IMG/VR virus record: IMGVR_UViG_3300030106_006223
Coordinates: 1-37,724 of that record
From: a virus
Length of the DNA stretch: 37,724 nucleotides
Reading direction: 5' to 3' (one strand)
Numbering within the stretch: the stretch's first letter is position 1; every line of letters starts with the position of its first letter. The notes under the pieces were generated by a model, which was given only the letters and a program-made list of their open reading frames with translations, had not been told where the DNA came from and made no database searches. A program made the position numbers and the translations under genes. This document shows, one piece after another, positions 4,541-15,600 of the stretch.

Positions 4541-6673
4541 ATGCCATTAGTAAACTTCGCTAACCTGGATTTTGAACAGGTTAAAACATCACTTAAAGAA
4601 TACCTAAAGTCAAATTCCAACTTTACGGATTATGACTTTGAAGGATCTAATCTTTCAACAATCATTGATGTGTTGGCATATAATACGTATATTACCTCAT
4701 ACAATGCAAACATGGTTGCAAATGAGGTTTTTATTGATACTTCAACATTAAGAGAGAATGTTGTCGCACTTGCAAGAAATATTGGTTATGTACCTAAGTC
4801 AAGAAAAGCAGCACTAGCAACAGTTAGTTTTGAGGTTGATGTTTCGGATGTAAGTCCAAGTCCGGCATCCATTACTCTTAAAAAAGGAGTTGTTGCATCA
4901 TCTGCAGGAAGCTTTGCATCACAATCTTTTGTATTTTCAATTTTAGAAGACACCACTATTCCAATTTTTGACGGAATTGCAATTTTTGATGATTTAGAAA
5001 TTTATGAGGGAGTTCTTTTAGAATCAAATTTCACATATTCTTCTAGAAATTTAAATCAAAAATATATTTTACCAAATTCTGGTATTGACACTGATTTAAT
5101 TCGGGTTACTGTCAAAACTAATCAATTTTCTACAGCTGCAGCAAAATATTCACTTCAAGATAGTTTATTTGACATTAATTCAGAATCAAAAGTCTATTAT
5201 TTACAAGAAATTTCAGATGAAAGATATGAATTAATTTTTGGGGATGATATTTTTGGAAAAGCACTTGAAGAAGGTAATTATGTCACTGCAAATTATATTG
5301 TGTGCAACGGTGATGCTGCAAATGGCATTTCAAACTTTAGTTTTGCAGGAAGATTAACATATACAAGAAATGGAACTGAATATAATGTAACATCTGGAGT
5401 TTCTTTACTATCTCCAGGACTTATTGCTTCTGGTGGAGAAAATATTGAAACTGTTGAGTCAATTAAAAAGTTTGCCCCAAGAATATATGCAACACAGAAT
5501 CGTGCTTTAACATCTAATGATTACGAAACAATAATTCCAGCAAAAATTTATCCAGAAACTGAATCTATCTCTGTTTTTGGTGGAGAAGAATTAGTTCCAC
5601 CTCAATATGGAAAAGTTTTTATTAGTATTAAACCAACTTTTGGTGATTACTTACCAAACTTAATTAAAGAGAATATAAAACTGAAACTAAAGAAATATTC
5701 AGTTGCTGGTATTGTTCCGGAAATACTTGATCTAAAATATTTGTATCTTGAGAGTAATTCTAAGGTATATTATAACACAAATCTTGCAAATTCCTCAGAA
5801 TTGGTATCAACTCTCGTACAAAATAATGTTACAAAATACTCTGAATCAACTGAGTTAAATAAGTATGGAGCGAGGTTCAAATACAGTAAATTCTTGAAAG
5901 TAATTGATGATAGTCATGAATCCGTAACGTCGAATATTACAACTATTCAGATGAGACGAGATTTGAGAGTAACATTAAATGCTTTAGTTGAATATCAAAT
6001 TGGATTTGGTAATTCTTTCTATATTAAGAAAATGAGTGGTTACAACATTAAAACTTCTGCATTTAGAGTTGATGGTATTGGTGCTGATGTCTACATATCC
6101 GATGTACCGAATTCAGACAGAGAAACAGGTGAATTATTTTTATTCTCTGTTCCATCTATAAATTCGACAAGCCCCACAATTATTAGAAGAAATGTTGGAA
6201 CAATTGATTATAAGAGGGGTGTATTAACATTGAATCCAATCAATATTTTATCAGGAAAAACAAAAACTGGCCAGACAATTATTGAAATATCTGGGTGTCC
6301 TCTTTCAAATGATGTGATTGGACTACAGGATCTTTATTTGCAATTAGATATATCAACTAGCACTTTTGACACAGTGGCAGATGAAATTTCCTCTGGATCT
6401 GATCCTTCAGCATCTAATTATGTTGTGTCCTCCAGTTATGCGAATGGTGTCCTAGTGCGTCCTGGTGGTAGAGGTAGCGTTCCAGTTTCCAGAACCACAA
6501 CCACTACAACTACAACTGGTAATACAACTCTCGCGACTGGTTCAGTCTCTACTACCGGAACTGGACAAGCATCCACCTCAACATCTACATCTACATCCAC
6601 CTCTACTTCTACACCATCCTCTGGTGGAGGATCTACCCCGTCCAGCGGCGGCGGTTCATACGGCGGTTACTAA
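4541..6673 (+). CDS. 6: gp6-like baseplate wedge protein, 710 aa
   Basis: This is a homologue of T4 gp6, which dimerises around gp7 to form the wedge core and the inner ring of the baseplate. The N-terminus is diagnostic: NLDFEQVKTSLKEYLKSN (8-25), YDFEGSNLSTIIDVLAYNTY (31-50) and ANEVFIDTSTLRENVVALAR (60-79). The middle resembles J-like baseplate proteins, with LTSNDYETIIPAKIYPE and YGKVFISIKP. T4 gp6 is 660 residues; here residues from about 651 form an added low-complexity tail of Thr/Ser repeats ending in Gly-rich GGGSYGGY. The start lies one base after gp25, so the genes are coupled. The tail may be disordered or a surface extension. Confidence 0.95.
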   Translation: MPLVNFANLDFEQVKTSLKEYLKSNSNFTDYDFEGSNLSTIIDVLAYNTYITSYNANMVANEVFIDTSTLRENVVALARNIGYVPKSRKAALATVSFEVDVSDVSPSPASITLKKGVVASSAGSFASQSFVFSILEDTTIPIFDGIAIFDDLEIYEGVLLESNFTYSSRNLNQKYILPNSGIDTDLIRVTVKTNQFSTAAAKYSLQDSLFDINSESKVYYLQEISDERYELIFGDDIFGKALEEGNYVTANYIVCNGDAANGISNFSFAGRLTYTRNGTEYNVTSGVSLLSPGLIASGGENIETVESIKKFAPRIYATQNRALTSNDYETIIPAKIYPETESISVFGGEELVPPQYGKVFISIKPTFGDYLPNLIKENIKLKLKKYSVAGIVPEILDLKYLYLESNSKVYYNTNLANSSELVSTLVQNNVTKYSESTELNKYGARFKYSKFLKVIDDSHESVTSNITTIQMRRDLRVTLNALVEYQIGFGNSFYIKKMSGYNIKTSAFRVDGIGADVYISDVPNSDRETGELFLFSVPSINSTSPTIIRRNVGTIDYKRGVLTLNPINILSGKTKTGQTIIEISGCPLSNDVIGLQDLYLQLDISTSTFDTVADEISSGSDPSASNYVVSSSYANGVLVRPGGRGSVPVSRTTTTTTTTGNTTLATGSVSTTGTGQASTSTSTSTSTSTSTPSSGGGSTPSSGGGSYGGY
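6491..6669 (+). repeat. simple-sequence repeat coding the gp6 tail
   Basis: The 3' end of gene 6 is a microsatellite-like run of ACA/ACT/ACC codons, then alternating ACA-TCT type codons (Thr-Ser), then TCTGGTGGAGG-type Ser-Gly units, ending in a Gly/Tyr tail. Base composition and codon pattern differ sharply from the rest of the gene. Such tracts are prone to slippage, so tail length may vary between isolates. Confidence 0.8.
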
Positions 6674-6688
6674 TAGTATCATAAACAA

Positions 6689-9600
6689 ATGTCAGAAAAA
6701 AGAGTTCAGTTTAATAACATCGTTCAGAATCAACTCCCTTCTTATGTTAGGGATGAGTTTCCGCTTATTTCTGAGTTTTTAAAATCATACTACCAAGCAC
6801 TTGAATTTCAAGGTGCTCCCATTGATTTGATACAAAATATTGATCGCTATATTAAACTTGATGAGACAACTAGTATTGCTGAATCTGTTGTCTTATCAGC
6901 TGATATATCTGCTATTGACACAACTATATCTGTTGACTTTGCAAATAGTCCAACAGGGACGGATGGGTTTCCTGATACTTATGGGCTTATTAAAATAGAT
7001 GACGAGATTATAACATATACTGGAAAAACTGATGGATCTTTTACTGGATGTATTAGGGGTTTTTCTGGTATTACATCATATAAACAAGATGCAAATCCAG
7101 AAAACTTAGTATTTGCTACTTCAGAACAAACAACTCATAAAAAGGGTGTTACGATTCAAAATCTAAGCACTCTATTCTTAAAAGAATTTTTAGTAAAAAC
7201 AAAACATCAATTTTTGCCTCTTCTTGATGAAAGACCTCTCTCAGAGGATTTGAATCAAAATTTATTCATCAAACAATCCAAAGATTTTTATCTGAGTAGA
7301 GGAACAGATAGGTCTTTTGAAATTTTATTTAAATCTTTATACAATGCAGATGCAGTTGTAGTCAAACCAAGAGATTTTCTTTTTACTCCATCAAATTCTG
7401 ATTTTAGAGTTACAAACGATTTGGTTGTAGAGTCTATAGAAGGAGATCCTCTTGACTTAGAACAAGCAACTCTCTTTCAAGATGAATATGATGATGCTGG
7501 ATTAGTAAAAGCATATGGCCCAATTACAGATGTAGAAAAACTTCAGGTATTTCAAGTAGGGTCAGCAACAAGTTTTTACAAGTTTAGTATTGATAGTGGA
7601 TATGACAGAGATGTCGAAGTTCAAGGTGCTATTCGGGGAGCATTTGGAATTCATCCTAAAACTAGATTAATTAGTCAAGTGGGGTCTGGTGCAAGTATTT
7701 TATATGTTGATTCTACTGTTGGTTTTGGAACTACAGGAGAATTATTTGTAACTTATAATGATACTACCACTGGAGTCGTATCTTATACATCAAAGAACTA
7801 TACTCAATTTTTTGGATGTACTAATATAACAGGCACAATACCTAGTGCGGGTGTTATTGGTATCAACACATTTGCTTATGGAAGATCATTTAAAGATCAA
7901 AATGAAACTATTAAAGTTAGAATTAATTCTGTACTGAGCGATTTTGTATATCCAGCAGATACAAAAAATTTCCAGGGTGGAGATATTGCACAAATCAAAA
8001 CTCTAGGTAATAATAAAGATTCATCAATTTATAATAATTGGTTCTATAATTATGCGTCGGATCATCTAGTTAATTCTATTGAATTAATAGATTCTTCTGA
8101 TAATAGTTATGAATTTATTTTGAATAAGAAACATTTTTTCAAAGAAAATGATAGTGTTAATATAACTGAACTTAATGGAACCACACAGTTTGGTGGATTT
8201 GTATATAGAATAAATTCTGCGACATCAATCAATATAAAAGGATCAGGTTCCTTAAACTCTAGCAAAACATATAGACTCACAAGGAATGTATTATCGGGAG
8301 ATGCTACTAATTTCCCATCAGCACAGTTGTATCAGTCTAATGTTCAAGGAATTTTTAATAATGATGAAAATTTCCTCGTAGCATCTTCTTCTATACCATC
8401 ATATTTGGGAATAAGACTTAATGCTACAGATAGATCAGTAACTTTTTCTGGAACATTCTCAGGAGAGGAGTTAACGATATCTCCGGATTCAAAACACAAT
8501 TTTTATTCTGGAGATCCTGTTTATTATTCTGCAGGAGTTGGAACAGAAAAATTTATTAATGACTCTGGACAAATTGATATACAAGAAGTTAGAAGTCAAT
8601 CTTTAGGCGATAACTTTCCTGATGGTTTATATTATGTTAAGAGATTATCCGATACAAGTGTTAAACTGGCAAAAAGTAAGAGTGATATCTATAACAATAA
8701 ATTCTTATCAGTAGAAAGTTCGGTTACCGTAACTAGCAATACTCTAAAACCATATTATTTTCAAGATAAAGAATTAAGTTCACAAAAACTCATAAGAGAA
8801 ATTCCACTAAGTGCTCATCACACTGGTAATTTAACTCCAACGGAACCGGGTTTTAATGGAATCTTAGTCAATGGTGTTGAAATTTTAAATTACAAATCTC
8901 CTGATGTTATTCATTATGGACAGATTGATAATATTGAAGTTCTTGCTCCAGGAGATAACTTTGATATTATTGACCCCCCACAGTTACTAATTAGTGACTC
9001 AGTGGGAACAGGAGCTACTGGAAATATTGCAGTTTCTGGATCTTTGGAATCTATAAGAATTTTAGATCCTGGATTTGATTATGATGAAACTCCAGTTATC
9101 ACTATCACAGGTGGCAACGGTATTGGGGCAGTAGTTGAACCAAATATGAAATTGATTGACCATTCAATTTCATTTTTTGCTGAAGCAAGTTCTGCTGGTG
9201 TAAGCACAGTTGATGCAACTGATCCTAATACTATTGGATTCTCAACTTTTCACAAACTAAGAGATGGTGAGCAAGTTATATACAGAACTAAAGGTCAATC
9301 TGGTGTTGCTGGTTTAACAACAGACGCAAAGTATTTTGTAAATACGACTAATAATATCACGATAAAATTGCATAATACTCTCTCTGATGTTATTTCAGGT
9401 ATTAATACCGTAGTATTAACTGACTTTGGTATTGGATCTCATAGTTTTGAAACGGTAAAGAAAAAATCGATCCTTGAATCAGTTTCGGTAATTAGTAGTG
9501 GTGATGGATATGAAAATAAAAAAAGATCTTCAGGAATTTCTGGAATCAGCACATCTCAAGACACCATTAATATAAAGAATCATGATTATAAGTCTGGGGA

Positions 9601-12600
9601 GATAATAAACTATAGTGCAGGATCTTCCGCTATCAGTGGTTTAACTGATGGGACTGACTATTATGTAATTAAAGTAGATGATGATAATTTTAAATTAGCG
9701 AATGTTGGTTTAACAACGTCAACAAAAAGATATTTTTATGAAACAAATCAATATATTGATTTAACTTCTGTAGGGGCCGGAACACACTCATTTAATTATC
9801 CAGCAATTTCTGTTTCTATCACTGGACAGATTGGCATCTCTTCTATTGGTTTAGAAACTTTCCAAGCACAATTACAACCTATTTTCAGAGGACAGATTAC
9901 ATCAGTTAATTTATCCAATAATGGTGTTGGTTATGGTGTTTCTGAAGTTTTGAACTTAGATAGACCTCCCTCTGCTATAGCTGTTTCTGGTGAAGATGCA
10001 CAGTGCCTAGCGATTGTCAATGAGGGAAGAATTGAAGAGGTTCTCGTTCTAAACTCTGGTAAACAATATCTTTCCCCTCCAGATCTTGTAATTCAGGGAG
10101 AGGGAATTGGAGCTGTTATAACTCCAGTATTGAGTAATGGTACTCTAACATCAGTTAAAGTACTTGAACCTGGTTTAGGATATAATCAAAGCACAACTAC
10201 AATTAATGTAATTCATGCAGGAGAAGGTGAAGTATTAAAGGCAAATCTGCAAATATGGAGAGTCAATTTATTTCAGAAATATCTTTTTTCACTTAAGGAT
10301 GATGATGGAGTTATCAGTACTGGTACTAATGAAAATTTTGGATCGCAATATTGTCACATATATGCACCAAGAAAACTAAGACAGTCAATAAACTCAGTTG
10401 ATGGTGATGGTAATGAAATTTATGGAGATGCTGATTTAAGAATAAATGTTAACACCAAACAAGAGGCAGTTTCAGAAAATCATTCCCCAATAATTGGATG
10501 GGCATATGATGGACATCCAATTTATGGTCCATATGGATATACGTCAAGATCTGGCGGAGCAGTCACCATCATGGAGAGTGGATATGTTGAAAGAGCGACT
10601 GCACCACAAAGACCTCCATTAACAACATGGCCGTCGGGTTTCTTTGTTAATGATTTTGTATATGAAAACAAAACGAATGAAACTGTTTTGGATGAAAATA
10701 ACGGAAGACATTGTGTTACACCGGATTTTCCTGATGGAACTTACGCTTATTTTGCTACGATAGCAACTGATGAAGCAGACACACAATCTCCGTTTACTAA
10801 CTTTAGGAGACCTAAATTCCCATATTTGGTCGGAGAAAATTTTCATGCAAAACCTAATGAGTTTAATTTCTCCAGAGTATCAAATCAAGATGATTATAAA
10901 ATTAATACCACTGATTATATAAAAAATACTACTCCTTTTAATTTCTTTGATGATAAGGATGTTCAGTATCAATATCTCTCTTTACCAGCAAATTTAACTC
11001 AAAAAATTGAGGTTGTAAATGCAGAAAAAGGTAGAGTCACCAGTGTTGGTATTATAACAGGTGGAGACAATTATAAAGTAGGAGACCCAGTTGTATTCAA
11101 TGAGTCAGAAACAGGTGGTACAGGCGTTTCTGCGAGGGTCTCACACATTCTAGGAAAACCTGTTGATAGTGTGAGTGTTGCCACAAGTTCTATTGAAAAT
11201 GTTGAATTTTATCCGGATGGAAAGAATAGATATCTACTGTTTGCTGATAACCCACATAACATATCCAATTTTGATACGATATCAGTAAGTGGAGTATCAA
11301 CAACTGCAGCAGATCTTGAAGGAATTTATGCTGCTGGTATTGGCACAAATGTATTTAAAATTGCTGGTGTAGGAATCTCAACTAATGGAGTTGGAACTGT
11401 TAGTTACACTGGATTAGTCACCTACTTTAATTTAACCGGAAATCTTAATTATCCAAATATTAGAGAGAATGATATTCTTGGAATTGGAACAGAAAAAGTA
11501 AAAGTCCTAAATGTTGATAATCGTTTATCAAGAGTCAGAGTTCTTAGGTCTATTAATGGAGTTGTTGGAGTTGCTCATACGGTCGGAACAGGTGTAACTG
11601 TATCTGAAAGAAAACTAAGCATCATTGCAGGATTTAAAACTGATATTTCTTATAGAGTAAATAAACAAATTTATTTTAATCCAGTTGAGACTGTTGGACT
11701 AGGCAGCACGGGTGGAGTTGGTATTGGAAGTACAATATTCTTTGAAAATCCAGGAGCTGGTGCAACTTCTATTATTATACCAACTAAAACTCTCTTTATT
11801 AAAGATCATGGACTTGAGACCGGTGATCAAGTAATATATTCTCCAAATGGAGGAAAGGCACTCATTGCCCAGGATAATCACACTAGCACTCTAGCTGGTG
11901 GTGGATTTAATTATAGTGCAGATCCAAGTGCTTTTGGTCTTATTGGAATTGGACAGACAGTCACCGATGGGACTACTTTCTTTGTAGCTAAGGTCGCAGA
12001 TAATTTGATTGGTTTAGCAACCGCACGAGTTGGTCTTGGAACCACTGGAATGTTTGAAGGAAAAGTAGGTGGTTCATCAACTGTCACCACATTATCATTC
12101 ATTGGAGTGGGAACAGGTGTTTACCATAGTCTTAAGACTAATCATAGTGTTATTACTGGAAATATAAGTAAGAACACCGTTACAGTTTCTACAGGACAAT
12201 CTCATGGTATTAAAGTTGGTCATGATGTAATTCTGGATGTTAATCCAGGTGTTACATCAGCATTCAATATTTCATATAATGATTTTAACAGAAAATTAAT
12301 TATAGATCCAAAATCATATACTTCAACCGGAATTAATACCTCCACTGGGGTGATTACTATTGAGAAACATGAATTAACTCACGGACAAAAAGTTGTATAT
12401 ACCGAAACTAGTTCTAGTCCAACAGAAGGACTTACAAACAATGCAATCTATTATATTTCTATAATTGATAGTAATTCATTCCAACTTTCTACCACATATA
12501 AAAATGCCATTATGGATATCCCAACTACGGTTGGGATAGCTAGCACTGGTGGTGGCGGTGTAATTAATCCGATTAATCCACCGTTAAAGTTGTATCGCGA

Positions 12601-15600
12601 TTCTACCGTTACTTTTGATTTAACAAGTTCAACTCTCTCACATACAATCGAATCTACAACTTATCCTTCCTTTGAGTTTAATTTATACCATGATAAAAAT
12701 TTCTCTAACAAATATGTTGGAAAAATTAGTGATAATAAAAACTATGATGTAACTAGAGATGGTGTAGTTGGTGTTGATAGTGCAGCAAAAGTTGTTTTAA
12801 AAGTTAACGAAAATACTCCTGAGGAGTTGTATTATAGACTTGACTTAACGTATGAGAGTGGTGAGATTCCTGTAGAGAAAACAGAAATTAATATTGATGA
12901 TGAAGTATTTTCAAACAATACTATTTCCATTACTAAGAGTCTTTATAATGGAAAAAATAAAGTATCTGTTGCAGGAACTAATTCTTTTGGTTTTACGGTG
13001 GGTGTAATTCCGGAAGAGTCCTCATATATTTCATCAACAACTGCAGCTAATATTACCTATGAAACTACCTGTACTCATGCAGATGGTCCAATAACAAAAG
13101 TTGAAGTTATTAATAGTGGTAAAGGTTATCAATCTCTGCCAGGTATTACTACTGTTACCAGCACAAGTGGCAAAGGAGTAATCTTAGAAGCAGATAGTAA
13201 TCAGATCGGAAAGATAACCAAGACCAAAATTAAAGATATTGGATTCGATTTCCCATCAGATAAAACACTTAGACCATCGATTACGCTTCCAAATATTATT
13301 AAGATTAAATCTTTAAAATCTTTTGGTTTTATTGGTATTTCTTCTGGCGGAAGAGGATACTCTTCAGCACCAAAATTATTGGTATTTGATGGAAAAACTA
13401 ATGAACAAATTAAAGATGTGGATCTTGATTATAAACTTGGAGATAATCAAGTAAACATTCTTAAAAACACAAAGGGAATTAGTAACACCACTCCCACTAT
13501 ATTACCTATCTTCAATACCAATGGTTGTGGAATTAGTACGATTGGATTTAACACAGAGACAAATCAAGTCACTGTTGAATTATCCGTTGGATTCAGTGCA
13601 TCAGATGAGTTCCCAGTTGAAGTTGGTGATAAAGTACTGATTGAAAATATTAGTGTGGGTATTGGTTCAACGGGAGTGAATTTTAATTCTTCTGCTCACA
13701 ACTACAAGTTATTCCCAGTTATCTACGTAGATAAAAATTTGGGTGGGGTTGGTGCAACTTTTTCTTATAGTGGAGAGGGTTTACTTGATGCAAGTAAGAG
13801 TGAATTTTTTGGTAAATTTGATAGTTTCAATTCTTCCGGAAGATTTATCGCGGAAAGGCATTTCCCAATTTTTGATGTCACTCTCAAGGATAACGAATTC
13901 CTTGATGGTGAAGAAGCTAAATCTCCTACAACTTCAGGAATTGTGGAAAGTTGGGATAGAAAAACGGGAACGCTTAGAGTTTCAACATCCAAAAACTTCA
14001 CTAAAGGAGAAATTATTGAGGGACTTTCCTCCAAAACTCAAGGAGTCGTTGATAGAATAACGGTGTATGATTCTATCCTCAATACTGATGCATCATCTAG
14101 AGTTGTTAGAGGATCTGTCACTGACTCAGGATTTCTTAATTCTAATTTACAAAGAATACAAGATAGTTTCTATTATCAAAATTTTTCATATTCAATTAGA
14201 TCGAGAGTTGATTTTGATACCTGGGACGATGTTGTAAGTACAACAAATCACACAGCTGGTTTTAAAAAATTCTCCGATTATCAATTGGAAACTCCTGCAG
14301 ATCTTTCGCAAGTTGAACAAAATTCAATGCGAGTTGGATTATCTACACAGTTATCATATTTCACTTCAGTTAATGATCTTTACAGTATTGGAGATTTTAA
14401 CTGTACTTATGATTTTGATCTTGCTTTAGAAAATTCTTTAAATGCTGGTGGTAGTATCTTCTCGGATGAAATTATTTTCTCAAGTAGAATTTTAACAGAC
14501 TTTTTTGAATCTTCTGGAAACAGAGCTGTTGATTTTGATGATATAAGTCATCTGTTCAATAGTAATCCTAGAGCAACTAGATTCCAACTGATTGATGAAT
14601 TTAATGTTAGTACTAGTAGATTTTTAAAGTATTTTATTTACTTTAAGGATGAAAGATTTGATAGTGAGAGGCAGTTTGGTATTGTATCTTTACTTCAAGA
14701 TGGACAGATTTCATTCATGAATCAATATGGAAGAATGACCAGTGTGGGAGATCTTGGAGATTTTGACTTTAAGGTTTCTGGAACACAAGGTTCTCTACAG
14801 TTTTTCCCAATCGACTTTGCAGTTAATGATTATCAAATTGTAAGCCTTGCATATCATTTAGATGATAATGTTGTTGGTCTTGGAACTTCTATCATATTAG
14901 GTGATAGTAGTGTAGATATCCGCACAAACAGTGTTGCTGTTCCCGCTGGTGCTGGATCTAGAACAACAGTTGTATCTACTGCGGCAACAACCAGATCGAT
15001 GAAGGTTATGTCCCTCATCTCTGATCCAAGCACTAACGATCACCAATATGATGAATTAAATATTATTCATGATGACACTAATGTCAGTATAACTGAATTT
15101 GGTAGATTGGTATCAAATGAAAACAGTACTTCATTTACCGGATTGGGATTTGGAACTTACTATCCATATCTTGATAGTAGTACACTGAAAGTTGACTTCA
15201 TACCAAGTGTAGGTGTTGCATTAACTTCTAATACTTTGAAAATAGGTTTTGGAACTGATGGAATATCTGGAATCAGCACCGATCAGATGAAACATGCTCT
15301 TCTTGAGGGTAGATCAACATCAATTGCATCTACAGGAACTCCGGGTATTACAACTGTTGGGGAGTATGCCACAGATTATGATTCCGCATATTTCATGGTA
15401 TCAATCACGGATAAAACGAATGATACTTATGAAATGAGAGAACTTATTCTTATTGATACGGATAGTAATGAAGATGGAACTGGAGAAGTAGAGGTTCAGG
15501 ACTTTGGTATTGTTGAGACACCAAATAATATGCCATATTCAGGGCTTGGAACTTTTGGTGCAAGAGTAAATTCTAGTGGTGGTGTTTCCATAACATTTAC

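Noticed and set aside
6680-6687. CATAAACA just before the giant gene as a late promoter
   Set aside because: It has one mismatch in the core and ends a single base before the ATG, leaving no room for a transcription start upstream of the start codon.
6465-6782. 105-codon frame over the gp6 tail and the start of the giant gene
   Set aside because: It is an out-of-frame reading of the simple repeat (Pro/Leu/His/Gln-rich) and has no independent support.
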